The translations under genes and the position numbers were made by a program. The notes below the pieces were generated by a model that was not told where the DNA came from, did no database searches, and saw only the letters and a program-made list of their open reading frames with translations. Below are positions 8,239 to 17,269 of a stretch of 61,454 nt of DNA, piece after piece (position 1 is the stretch's first letter; every line of letters begins with the position of its first letter). Source of the DNA: Aliivibrio_A kagoshimensis (lineage in GTDB: Bacteria > Pseudomonadota > Gammaproteobacteria > Enterobacterales > Vibrionaceae); assembly GCF_050337105.1 (NCBI RefSeq), contig NZ_JAKJSQ010000019.1, forward strand, positions 1 through 61,454. Direction: 5' to 3'.

Positions 8239-9227
8239 TGGAAGCTGAAAAGAAGTTAATTCTCGATATTACAGATTTAAAAGTGCACTTCAGCATTGCC
8301 TCTAAGTCTGCATGGCCTTGGTCTAAACCTGCTAACCTAAAAGCCGTTGATGGTGTTAACATCAAGCTTTATGAAGGTGAAACGTTAGGTGTTGTGGGCG
8401 AATCTGGTTGTGGTAAATCAACGCTTGCACGTGCCATCATCGGTTTAGTGCCAGCCACAGAGGGTAATGTTGTTTGGATGGGAGAAGACCTGACCAAACT
8501 TGAAGATGAAGCTCTGCGCCTTAAGCGTAAAGAGATCCAAATGATATTTCAGGATCCTCTTGCTTCATTGAACCCTCGAATGAGTGTCGGTGACATCATT
8601 GCAGAACCACTGCGTACTTTTTACCCAAATCTTTCTAAAGATGAAGTAAAAGAGCAGGTCAAAGAGATGATGGATAAAGTTGGGTTACTGCCTAACGTGA
8701 TTAACCGTTATCCACATGAGTTTTCTGGCGGTCAGTGTCAGCGTATTGGAATTGCACGTGCGTTGATTCTTAAACCCAAAATGATTATTTGTGATGAACC
8801 GGTTTCAGCTCTTGATGTATCTATTCAAGCACAAGTTGTTAATTTGTTGAAAGAGTTGCAGAAAGAACTGGGTTTGAGCTTAGTGTTTATTGCACATGAT
8901 TTATCAGTAGTTAAACACATTTCTGATCGAGTATTGGTCATGTATCTTGGTAATGCGGTTGAATTTGGAGAGTGTGCTCCTCTGTTTGCAGAGCCACAAC
9001 ATCCTTATACAAAAGCACTGATGTCTGCGGTACCGATCCCTGATCCGAAAATTGAACGTGCAAAAACCATTCAGATGCTTGAAGGTGATTTGCCATCACC
9101 GATTAACCCACCATCAGGTTGTGTGTTTAGAACGCGCTGCCCAGTGGCGACAGAAACATGTAGTCAAAACAGACCGCAATTAAAAGGTGATGAGATCCAC
9201 TCAGTATCGTGTTTACTGGTACCTTAA
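8238..9227 (+). CDS. oppF: Oligopeptide ABC transporter ATPase OppF
   Basis: Second ATPase of the importer, 329 residues from this start. Walker A GESGCGKST is near residue 53, signature FSGGQCQR near 161, and Walker B IICDEP near 180, with a C-terminal cysteine set (GCVFRTRC, ETC, VSC) parallel to OppD. An ATG five codons upstream (8223) is in frame, but the purine-rich GGGAG at 8225-8229 lies at the correct distance for ATG 8238, which also overlaps the oppD stop. It is the last gene of the operon, with a terminator at 9259. Confidence 0.93.
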   Translation: MEAEKKLILDITDLKVHFSIASKSAWPWSKPANLKAVDGVNIKLYEGETLGVVGESGCGKSTLARAIIGLVPATEGNVVWMGEDLTKLEDEALRLKRKEIQMIFQDPLASLNPRMSVGDIIAEPLRTFYPNLSKDEVKEQVKEMMDKVGLLPNVINRYPHEFSGGQCQRIGIARALILKPKMIICDEPVSALDVSIQAQVVNLLKELQKELGLSLVFIAHDLSVVKHISDRVLVMYLGNAVEFGECAPLFAEPQHPYTKALMSAVPIPDPKIERAKTIQMLEGDLPSPINPPSGCVFRTRCPVATETCSQNRPQLKGDEIHSVSCLLVP

Positions 9228-9258
9228 TCACTTAAAGTTCAGCCTGTGACAGGCTTAT

Positions 9259-9291
9259 GCGCGGCAGTGAATATCATGCCGCGCTTTTTTT
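9259..9291 (+). terminator. Rho-independent terminator of oppABCDF
   Basis: GCGCGGCA and TGCCGCGC form an 8-bp GC-rich stem with a 10-base loop, followed by seven T. A smaller hairpin AGCCTG/CAGGCT lies just upstream at 9241-9255. Confidence 0.9.
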
Positions 9292-9391
9292 CACTTTAAC
9301 CTTTTTTAATGAGTATTATTAATTAAATGGATGTTATAACCGATATGTAATTAAGTCGGGATGTATTAAGTTTTATGACAAGGAGAGCACA

Positions 9392-11533
9392 ATGTCCACA
9401 CTATCAGTCCAATGGAAGATAACTCTACTATCCGGTTGCTGTTTACTTCTGGTTGCTATTTCACTCATCAGTTTTTCGATTGTTTCGTCTTCCTCTAATC
9501 AAGCCGCTATTCAGCAACAAAGTACTGAATCAGTGGTTAACAAATCTCAACAACTCTTATTGAGCGAAGCGAACGCTCAAGCCTCCCAGGTACAGCAATA
9601 CCTTGATGAAGCGATGTACCGTGCCGAGATGCTTGCAGAAAGCATTTCATTTCTTCAATTTAATGCGGAAGAGAACTACACCAATAGCTCCGAGTTAAGA
9701 ACAACCGTTTCAGAGCTTCTAAAGCGCTCAGTGACAAACTTCGATAACATTCACGGTGCCTTTGCCGTTTTTGAACCGAATATGCTAGATGGAGAAGATG
9801 GTAACTATATTGATGCCGAATATGTGAGTGCGAATGAAACCGGACGATTTGCCCCTCATTGGTATAAAAGCCAAGAAAAGGGGGAGGCCACCATGTCGAT
9901 TATTAGCGAAGCAGAGATTAACGACTCTGCAGCCGCAAGCAGTGGTCAAGCAAGAAATTACTGGTATAACTGTACTATTGGCAATAAACAGATGTGTGTG
10001 ATGGATCCTTACCACATTGAACAAAATGGTCAGCAAAACTTGATCAGTACCATCACCGTACCATTAATCAAAGAGGGACAGGTTATTGGGGTGATGGGTA
10101 TTGACCTGAAGGTGTCGAAGCTGCAAGAGTATGCCTTAGCAGCAGATCAAGCCTTATTTGGTGGTGCGGGCAGCGTGAGCATTATAAGCCACAGTGGTGT
10201 ACTTGTTGGTTGGGATCAAGATAGATCATTGGTAGGCACACCGATTAGTACCGAGATAGGATTACCTTCAGAGCTTAATCAGTGGCTATCCCAAGGAGAG
10301 ACTCAGTCATTATGGGATCGTGATGGTGCTTCATTGACTGTGTTTATGCCGATCAAACTCAGTCAGTCAAACTGGGGGGTAGTGATTACTATGCCAAGAG
10401 AGAGTGTGGTACATGACGCTCAGGCATTGACAGTATTGATCGAGAAACAAGCTTCAGAATCCATATTTATCCAAATTTCTACCGGAGGGGTCGTTACATT
10501 AATTGGTCTATTCATTATATGGGCTGCTTCTTTTAAGTTAGTGGCTCCGATTAAAGATGTGGTGAATCGTCTACAAGATATCGCCACAGGCGAAGGGGAT
10601 CTCACTCAGCGTTTAGTCGTAAAATCTCAAGATGAAGTCGGCGAATTGGCAACCTGGTTTAATCGATTTTTAGAAAGGTTACAGGCCACTTTCTCAGAAG
10701 TCGTTGAGGCGACTAATGAGATGAGCAAAACGTCCATTGAGGCTCGTAAAATAGCGGCACACTCTAAAGAGGGCAGTGAGTCTCAATTTAAAGAGGTGGA
10801 TATGGTTGCTACTGCTTCAGAAGAGATGACACAGACGGCAGGCTTAGTAGTTTCTAATGCGGATTCAGCAGTACAAGCGGCAACCCAAGCGGAAGAGTCA
10901 GCGGCAGAGGGACAAATAGTAGTTCAAGCCTCAGCAACCTCTATGCAGGAGTTAGTTGATCGTATGGCCATGGCGGTACCAGTAGCAACAGATCTTGAAA
11001 AAAATAGTAAGGACATTACTGAAATTCTTTCCGTGATAGAGGGGATTTCAGAGCAAACTAATTTACTGGCACTCAATGCAGCGATTGAGGCGGCGAGAGC
11101 AGGAGAACAGGGACGTGGTTTTGCGGTGGTTGCAGATGAAGTGAGGCAGCTAGCTAGGAGAACCAATGACTCTGTCGGTGAAGTAAAACAAGTGATAGAT
11201 CAGTTGCAATCTGGTACTCGTAGCGTCGTGAATGCGATCTCAGAGGGAAACCATTTGGCGATTGGAACTGCGGAACAAGTTCAACAAGCGGTGACTAGCC
11301 TAAGTCATATTTCCGAACTAGTCGGTACGATTCAAGAGATGAACAGTAGTATTGTAAGAGCGGCTGAAGAGCAGCAATCAGTGTCAACGGAAGTGAACGG
11401 TAACGTCTCTAACATTCGTGACTTAAGTCAAAACATATTGGAACAATCAACGGCATCAGAACGGGTTGGACAGCGTGTCGCTGATCTATCTTCAAGACAA
11501 CAAGAGCTAGTCGGTCAATTTAAGGTACAATAA
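9392..11533 (+). CDS. Methyl-accepting chemotaxis protein, double-Cache type (copy 1)
   Basis: Membrane chemoreceptor of 713 residues. Order: membrane helix about 10-32; periplasmic double-Cache sensor about 35-350 with ARNYWYNC and the GVMGIDL strand typical of dCache_1; membrane helix about 357-381; HAMP with GEGDLTQRL near 400; then the methylated coiled-coil hairpin whose tip (EQTNLLALNAAIEAARAGEQ) is near residue 553-572. It would signal to CheA/CheW. Two sensor cysteines (C194, C202) recur at the same spacing in copy 2. There is no C-terminal CheR-binding pentapeptide (it ends GQFKVQ). The ligand is unknown: the amino-acid-binding pattern of dCache receptors is only partly matched. Ribosome site AAGGAG precedes the start. 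Confidence 0.93.
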   Translation: MSTLSVQWKITLLSGCCLLLVAISLISFSIVSSSSNQAAIQQQSTESVVNKSQQLLLSEANAQASQVQQYLDEAMYRAEMLAESISFLQFNAEENYTNSSELRTTVSELLKRSVTNFDNIHGAFAVFEPNMLDGEDGNYIDAEYVSANETGRFAPHWYKSQEKGEATMSIISEAEINDSAAASSGQARNYWYNCTIGNKQMCVMDPYHIEQNGQQNLISTITVPLIKEGQVIGVMGIDLKVSKLQEYALAADQALFGGAGSVSIISHSGVLVGWDQDRSLVGTPISTEIGLPSELNQWLSQGETQSLWDRDGASLTVFMPIKLSQSNWGVVITMPRESVVHDAQALTVLIEKQASESIFIQISTGGVVTLIGLFIIWAASFKLVAPIKDVVNRLQDIATGEGDLTQRLVVKSQDEVGELATWFNRFLERLQATFSEVVEATNEMSKTSIEARKIAAHSKEGSESQFKEVDMVATASEEMTQTAGLVVSNADSAVQAATQAEESAAEGQIVVQASATSMQELVDRMAMAVPVATDLEKNSKDITEILSVIEGISEQTNLLALNAAIEAARAGEQGRGFAVVADEVRQLARRTNDSVGEVKQVIDQLQSGTRSVVNAISEGNHLAIGTAEQVQQAVTSLSHISELVGTIQEMNSSIVRAAEEQQSVSTEVNGNVSNIRDLSQNILEQSTASERVGQRVADLSSRQQELVGQFKVQ

Positions 11534-11746
11534 TCATCAAGTAACCAAACTGCAATGTGGTTTGGTTACTCTTTTCTACAAATCCACATACATTTTTTAC
11601 TGCTTTATAAAGTCAGGTGTTAACTCTGACTTAATATCATAATTTGACACTATAACCTGTATAGATGTCACAAATGTAAATTATATNACTTATTATTGTC
11701 ATTAGTTTGATTCATTATTCTGCTTATGTTGTTAATTGATAACTAG
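11534..11746. other. Spacer between the two chemoreceptors, with one ambiguous base
   Basis: This is AT-rich DNA with no clear terminator. Base 11687 is N, the only ambiguous call noticed in the window. It lies outside coding sequence and within the likely promoter region of the second receptor. Confidence 0.8.
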
Positions 11747-13888
11747 GTGAATAGTGTGAAGAAAATATCTGTACAATGGAAGGTAACCCTATTATCAGGT
11801 TGTTGTTTGTTATTAGTGGCAGCTTCGCTAATTGGGCAATCTATCTACTCCTCAATACAAAGTCAGAATGAAATTCAACTGCAAAGCACTGAATCAGTGG
11901 GAAGCAAATCTCTGCAACTGTTATTGAGTGAAGCTAATAATCAAGCATCGTTAGTCCAAAAATTTTTAGATGAAGCGGCAAGTTTGACTGCGATGATGAG
12001 AGAGAATATCTCCTATCTTCGCATTCACTCAAAGAGTCAGCAGGCAGACTCTGCATTTCTTCGAAGCTCAATAACAGGGATTTTAGAAAATACGGTTGAA
12101 CAGTTTGATATCGTGTACGGTTCGTTTGCAATCTATGAAGATAATCAATTAGATGGTGTAGATGCACTGTTTATCGATGATGAAGGACTCAGTTCTAATG
12201 ATAAGGGACGCTTTACTCCATATTGGTACCGAAACGCGAAAAACGCTCCTGAAGTCTACATCGTTCCAGACGATGAGATAAATGATACTTCGATAGTGGA
12301 AAATGGTGAGGCGCGAAACTACTGGTATTCATGTAGCGTGATAAAAAACGACATGTGCATCATGACCCCATATATACACACTGAAACACAAAGTTTATTA
12401 ACCTCTCTAACATTACCACTGATTGATGGTAATGAAGTGATTGGTAGCATTGGGTTGGATTTAAAAATCGACAAATTGCAGTCGTATATTGAAAAAGCCG
12501 ATAGCGAACTCTTTAATGGAGTCGGCCAAGTAAGTATTATCTCTGAAAGTGGTTTCTTAGTGGCTTGGGATGGCGATAAAACGAAGATTGCTCAAAAAAT
12601 AACAGCGGACTTTGGTTTGCCGAGCGATCTACCTCAATGGACTCGTGATCGGAAAGATGTATCAGTCTGGAGTGATGATAAACAAGAGCTAACTGTATTC
12701 ATGCCAGTGACACTGGGTAATATTACATGGGGTGTAGTGATCACGATGCCACGAGAAGCGGTAATGGCAGATTCGATTGCGCTTAATCAGATCATCGAGG
12801 AGCAGTCTTCATCTGCTATTCAGAGCCAAATGACTATTGGTGTTTTGGTGACAATATGTGGACTGCTCATCATGTGGTTTACGGCGATTAAATTAGTCGC
12901 ACCAATTAAAGAGGTTGTGAGTCGCTTAAAAGATATTGCGACCGGTGAAGGAGATTTAACCCAGCGTTTAGAAGTGAAATCTGGTGACGAAATTGGTGAG
13001 CTGGCCACATGGTTTAATCGTTTTTTAGACAAGCTTCAGCAGACGATTAAAGAGGTTGTTACTGCGACGAATGAGATGAGTCAAACGTCAGTTCAGTCAA
13101 GCGCTATAGCGGCGGAATCTAAGCAGGGAAGTGAGTCACAATTTCGTGAAGTTGATATGGTAGCAACGGCCTCAGAAGAGATGACACAAACAGCAGGGCT
13201 AGTGGTTCAAAATGCTGATTCAGCTGTAACCGCTGCGAAGCAAGCAGAAGCGTCTTCTCGTTCAGGTCAAACCATTATTGAAAACTCGGCAATCTCTATG
13301 CAAGATCTGGTTGAGCGTATGGCCAGTGCAGTGCCAATTGCGACGGAGCTTGAAAGTAATAGTTCGAATATCACGGCCATCTTATCCGTCATAGAGGGGA
13401 TCTCTGAGCAGACTAATTTACTGGCACTTAACGCTGCGATTGAAGCTGCGCGTGCTGGTGAGCAAGGCAGAGGTTTTGCGGTGGTTGCGGATGAGGTGAG
13501 GCAATTAGCAAGCCGAACGCATGACTCGGTTGGCGAGATTCGTGGGGTTATTGATAACCTACAAAGTGGTACTCGCAGTGTGGTTCATGCTATTTCAGAG
13601 GGTAACAGTTTAGCGGTAGAAACGGCTCAACAAGTTACGCTAGCAGTAGACAGTCTGAATGAGATCTCCGAATTGGTTACTGAAATTCAAAACATGAACA
13701 GTGAGATAGTAAGGGCAGCTGAAGAGCAGCAATCAGTGTCAACGGAAGTGAATGGCAATGTGTCGAATATTCGAAGTTTGAGTGAAAAACTATTGGAGCA
13801 ATCAACCGCTTCGGAGAAAATTGGCCAGAATATCGCTAATTTATCTGAGAGGCAGCAGCAGTTGGTTGGGCAGTTTAAAGTAGAGTAA
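11747..13888 (+). CDS. Methyl-accepting chemotaxis protein, double-Cache type (copy 2)
   Basis: Tandem paralogue of the preceding receptor with the same length (713 residues) and architecture: membrane helix about 15-35, dCache sensor with EARNYWYSC and cysteines C196/C204, second membrane helix near 363-383, HAMP with GEGDLTQRL, and a signalling hairpin nearly identical to copy 1. The sensors differ much more than the signalling halves, so different ligands are likely. The start is uncertain between GTG 11747 and GTG 11756; AGGTGA at 11745-11750 favours the latter, giving 710 residues. It ends GQFKVE without a pentapeptide. Confidence 0.92.
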   Translation: MNSVKKISVQWKVTLLSGCCLLLVAASLIGQSIYSSIQSQNEIQLQSTESVGSKSLQLLLSEANNQASLVQKFLDEAASLTAMMRENISYLRIHSKSQQADSAFLRSSITGILENTVEQFDIVYGSFAIYEDNQLDGVDALFIDDEGLSSNDKGRFTPYWYRNAKNAPEVYIVPDDEINDTSIVENGEARNYWYSCSVIKNDMCIMTPYIHTETQSLLTSLTLPLIDGNEVIGSIGLDLKIDKLQSYIEKADSELFNGVGQVSIISESGFLVAWDGDKTKIAQKITADFGLPSDLPQWTRDRKDVSVWSDDKQELTVFMPVTLGNITWGVVITMPREAVMADSIALNQIIEEQSSSAIQSQMTIGVLVTICGLLIMWFTAIKLVAPIKEVVSRLKDIATGEGDLTQRLEVKSGDEIGELATWFNRFLDKLQQTIKEVVTATNEMSQTSVQSSAIAAESKQGSESQFREVDMVATASEEMTQTAGLVVQNADSAVTAAKQAEASSRSGQTIIENSAISMQDLVERMASAVPIATELESNSSNITAILSVIEGISEQTNLLALNAAIEAARAGEQGRGFAVVADEVRQLASRTHDSVGEIRGVIDNLQSGTRSVVHAISEGNSLAVETAQQVTLAVDSLNEISELVTEIQNMNSEIVRAAEEQQSVSTEVNGNVSNIRSLSEKLLEQSTASEKIGQNIANLSERQQQLVGQFKVE

Positions 13889-13912
13889 ATGTAGTCGAAC
13901 AAGAATGGAGAC

Positions 13913-13938
13913 GGCGAGTAGTCATACTCGCCTTTTTT
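13913..13938. terminator. Terminator after the second chemoreceptor
   Basis: GGCGAGTA and TACTCGCC pair around GTCA and are followed by six T. It lies between converging genes and four bases before the roxA stop. Confidence 0.85.
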
Positions 13939-13942
13939 GTAT

Positions 13943-15088
13943 TTATTCGTCGCAGTACCAATAACCCTTATTGACCAGTTGAGTAATGAGGGCGATGGCA
14001 GCAGGATTTTTTGCCTGCTCTCCTAAATTCTCTTTCGATAAAACTTCGTGGTTACATAACGCAAGAACGACATCAGTTTCATCTTCAGCAACGGTGAACA
14101 CTTCTCCGTTTATAAAAACAGTTTGTTCTTCCCCTTGATTATAGAGGGCGCGTAATCCACCAATTCTAGCCAGCAGATCCCCAGACATGAGCAGGTTGTG
14201 AATATCGCTCGCTTCCCAATCCTCTTCAGGAATCGCAATATCCATGACATGGCGTGACTGACTTAACAAACACCCCATATAATCTTTTATGACGGTAGGG
14301 TTTTGTAGGGAACGGGTTAACATTTCCGTTAATTGTTGTAGATCTGAGGACAAGATTACGCCATGTTCTGTTTGAGTCTGTCGTGTTGGTTGGTGCATGT
14401 GGTGTTCACCAATCTCATTGGCAATGACGTAGTCAGCAAAGTTGCTTAGCAGTTCTTGCTCGGTAGGAGAGCGGAATCCAACGGAATAACTTAACGAAGG
14501 TTCAAGAGCATAGCCTTCGTGCGGGAAGCCCGGTGGGATATACAAAATATCACCAGGCTCTAAGATATCATCAATGATGGAGTCGAAGCCTTCAATTTGA
14601 CGTAGAGCTGAGTGTCGACACGTTTCAGTATATTGTCCTTCATCTTTTGCCCCAACACGCCAGTGACGCTTACCGAGCCCTTGAGTGATGAATACATCAT
14701 ATTGATCGATATGTGGTCCAACACCACCGCCCTCTACCGCATAGCTGATCATTAGATCATCAAGTAGCCAGTTGGATAGTTTTCTAAAGGGAGTGATCAG
14801 TTGTGCAGATTCAGTATGCCAGTGGTTGGCAGCTTGGACGATCAGAGTCCAATTCTTTTCCGTTAGCGAATTGAATAACGTCTCATCAAATGGACCATGT
14901 TTGGCATCCCATTGATCATTTTCATTGGAAACAAAACGTGAGTCGATCTCCTCTTCCATGGATAAACCAGCAAGTTCATCAGCACTGATTGGGTCTTGAA
15001 AATTGTTAAATCCACCTTTGATTATGGTCGGTTTTTTTTGCCAAAATTCAGCTAGGAACTCTTCAAGTGAAAAGGATAATTGATACAT
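13943..15088 (-). CDS. roxA: Ribosomal protein uL16 arginine 3-hydroxylase RoxA
   Basis: Cupin/JmjC-fold 2-oxoglutarate and Fe(II) oxygenase (E. coli YcfD) that hydroxylates an arginine of ribosomal protein L16. The 381 residues carry the metal ligands HID (H126, D128) and a distal histidine in PPGFPHEG (H190), all placed as in the family. A C-terminal winged-helix-like part follows. It is transcribed alone on the minus strand, between the chemoreceptors and purB; the terminator hairpin at 15196-15222 separates it from purB. Confidence 0.92.
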   Translation of the reverse strand: MYQLSFSLEEFLAEFWQKKPTIIKGGFNNFQDPISADELAGLSMEEEIDSRFVSNENDQWDAKHGPFDETLFNSLTEKNWTLIVQAANHWHTESAQLITPFRKLSNWLLDDLMISYAVEGGGVGPHIDQYDVFITQGLGKRHWRVGAKDEGQYTETCRHSALRQIEGFDSIIDDILEPGDILYIPPGFPHEGYALEPSLSYSVGFRSPTEQELLSNFADYVIANEIGEHHMHQPTRQTQTEHGVILSSDLQQLTEMLTRSLQNPTVIKDYMGCLLSQSRHVMDIAIPEEDWEASDIHNLLMSGDLLARIGGLRALYNQGEEQTVFINGEVFTVAEDETDVVLALCNHEVLSKENLGEQAKNPAAIALITQLVNKGYWYCDE

Positions 15089-15186
15089 GAGGTTTCTCGT
15101 TAGTCGAAAGATAATCAGTGATTAGGACGGGCGCTATTTTAATACCAAACGAATGAAATATCCATGTGGGAATCACAGAAGAGAGA

Positions 15187-15222
15187 TGAAAAAAAACAGG
15201 CGATTACTCAGTAATCGCCTGT
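15187..15222 (-). terminator. Rho-independent terminator of mnmA-hflD-purB
   Basis: The 12-bp perfect stem ACAGGCGATTAC/GTAATCGCCTGT with a three-base loop is flanked on the left by nine A, read as a T-run on the minus strand, directly after the purB stop. Confidence 0.9.
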
Positions 15223-15250
15223 CATTAAATCTGATATGAGTTAAAAGCGT

Positions 15251-16618
15251 TTAAAGCTCGTCAGTTAACTTAACAGCTTCACCGATATAGTTGGCAGGAG
15301 TCATCTCCTTCATACGAGCTTTTTCATGCTCGGGAACCTCTAAGCTATCGATAAATTGACGCATACCTTCACCGTCGACACGTTTGCCGCGAGTTAGCTC
15401 TTTGAGTTTCTCGTAAGGCTTCTCAATACCGTAGCGGCGCATGATAGTTTGAACTGGCTCAGCAAGTACTTCCCAGTTTTTATCAAGCTCAGCTTCGAGT
15501 GCAGCTTGATTGACTTCAAGCTTACTGATGCCTTTCAGAGTTGACGTATAAGCGATGATTGCGTAACCACAACCCACGCCAAGATTACGAAGAACCGTTG
15601 AATCAGTAAGATCACGTTGCCAGCGAGAAACAGGAAGTTTAGTAGCTAAATGACCAAACATCGCATTGGCTAAGCCTAAGTTACCTTCGGAATTTTCAAA
15701 ATCGATTGGGTTAACTTTATGCGGCATAGTGGAAGAACCAATTTCACCAGCAATGGTCTTTTGTTTAAAGTGACCTAAAGCAATATAACCCCAAACATCA
15801 CGATCGAAGTCGATAAGAATGGTGTTGAAGCGTGCTAAGGCATCAAACATCTCAGCAATGTAGTCATGAGGTTCGATTTGCGTAGTGTATGGGTTCCAGT
15901 CAATACCTAAAGAGGTAACAAACTCTTCACTGTATTGGTGCCAATCAATCTCAGGATACGCAGAAAGGTGAGCATTGTAGTTACCTACTGCTCCGTTAAT
16001 CTTGCCCAAAATCTCAACATTTTCGATCTGCTTATATTGACGTTCCATACGGTACGCCACATTTGCCATCTCTTTACCCATGGTAGACGGAGAAGCCGGC
16101 TGGCCGTGTGTGCGTGATAGCAATGGAATCGTGCGGTACTCTTGTGCAAGGTTTTTGATCGCATCAATCACATTGCGAATCTCAGGCAGCATAACCGTTT
16201 CACGAGCTTCTTTAAGCATCAATGCATGAGAGAGGTTATTAATGTCTTCTGAGGTACAAGCAAAGTGAATGAATTCATTAACAGCGTGCAGTTCAGCAAC
16301 ATCAGCTACTTTCTCTTTCAGGAAGTATTCAACCGCTTTAACATCATGATTGGTGGTACGTTCAATCTCTTTAATGCGCAGTGCATCTTTTTCACTGAAC
16401 TCGGCGGCAATTTTATCTAGATATTGGTTCGCTTCAGCACTAAATGCAGGGACTTCTGCAATCGCAGAGGTCGCTGCAAGCTTCTGTAACCAACGTACTT
16501 CAACAACGGTACGGTACTTAAGGAGACCGTACTCACTGAAAATGCTGCGTAACGCAATCGTTTTACTTCCGTAGCGGCCGTCTACCGGCGAAACAGCAGT
16601 CAATGCTGACAGTTCCAT
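15251..16618 (-). CDS. purB: Adenylosuccinate lyase PurB
   Basis: Acts twice in purine synthesis: it cleaves SAICAR to AICAR and adenylosuccinate to AMP, releasing fumarate. The 455-residue sequence begins MELSALTAVSPVDGRYG as in E. coli PurB. It has the fumarase-superfamily signature GSSTMPHKVNPIDFEN near residue 294-309, with the catalytic serine, and a TxHGQPASP segment near 170. It lies 22 bases after hflD in a three-gene minus-strand operon with mnmA. Confidence 0.97.
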   Translation of the reverse strand: MELSALTAVSPVDGRYGSKTIALRSIFSEYGLLKYRTVVEVRWLQKLAATSAIAEVPAFSAEANQYLDKIAAEFSEKDALRIKEIERTTNHDVKAVEYFLKEKVADVAELHAVNEFIHFACTSEDINNLSHALMLKEARETVMLPEIRNVIDAIKNLAQEYRTIPLLSRTHGQPASPSTMGKEMANVAYRMERQYKQIENVEILGKINGAVGNYNAHLSAYPEIDWHQYSEEFVTSLGIDWNPYTTQIEPHDYIAEMFDALARFNTILIDFDRDVWGYIALGHFKQKTIAGEIGSSTMPHKVNPIDFENSEGNLGLANAMFGHLATKLPVSRWQRDLTDSTVLRNLGVGCGYAIIAYTSTLKGISKLEVNQAALEAELDKNWEVLAEPVQTIMRRYGIEKPYEKLKELTRGKRVDGEGMRQFIDSLEVPEHEKARMKEMTPANYIGEAVKLTDEL

Positions 16619-16640
16619 TATCTCTCTCCTGATTTGAGTG

Positions 16641-17258
16641 TTAGTTTCGAGCTAGAATGATTTTTGCTTGTTCGACCATCTTTTTACGGCCGAAAATCAA
16701 GTGTCGTTTTTTACCACCAACCTGACGCCACAGTACAGAACAGCGAATGCCTGAAAGCAGCAGTGCTCGTACTTTATGTTGGCATAGGGTTTGTTGCAAA
16801 ATTGAAGGGGTGCCTGTGACCTGTATTCTAGGTCCCATTGGGCTGACGATATCGAGGTAAATACTGGCGATGTTACTCAACATCTGTTCATCATTGATAT
16901 CAAAATGATCGAGTTGGCGTTGAATGGTTTCAATGCGTTGACCTAGAGCGGTTAAGTTCTCATTTTTGGCAGACAGTTTATGTTCTAGAGACATAATGCT
17001 GATCAGATAGCGGGTCAATTCGCTGCCTGAAGGGGTATTTTCAAAATCACGAACGAGGCACTCAAGACCAATTCGTAATTGCTCTTCAGAGCCAAACACT
17101 CCTAGAGTATTGTTCGGGTTGGTTTCAATAATAGCATTAATGGAGGTATTAAAAGCTTGCTGATCACAGCTGCCCTCTGTCGCAACTTTTTGAACCAGAG
17201 AGACCGCTTGACATAATCCAGCAAAAGCTAAAGTGCGATCATAAATGCTATTGGCCAA
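16641..17258 (-). CDS. hflD: High-frequency lysogenization protein HflD homologue
   Basis: Small (205-residue) helical protein found between mnmA and purB across gammaproteobacteria; in E. coli it interacts with lambda CII and is membrane-associated, but its housekeeping role is unclear. Recognised by position and by the segments YDRTLAFAGLCQAVSLVQ at the start and RVRALLLSGIRCSVLWRQVGG-like sequence near the end. The start is TTG, supported by AAGGAG seven bases upstream; that site overlaps the mnmA stop region, with only 11 bases between the genes. Confidence 0.92.
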   Translation of the reverse strand: MANSIYDRTLAFAGLCQAVSLVQKVATEGSCDQQAFNTSINAIIETNPNNTLGVFGSEEQLRIGLECLVRDFENTPSGSELTRYLISIMSLEHKLSAKNENLTALGQRIETIQRQLDHFDINDEQMLSNIASIYLDIVSPMGPRIQVTGTPSILQQTLCQHKVRALLLSGIRCSVLWRQVGGKKRHLIFGRKKMVEQAKIILARN

Positions 17259-17269
17259 AACAATACTCC

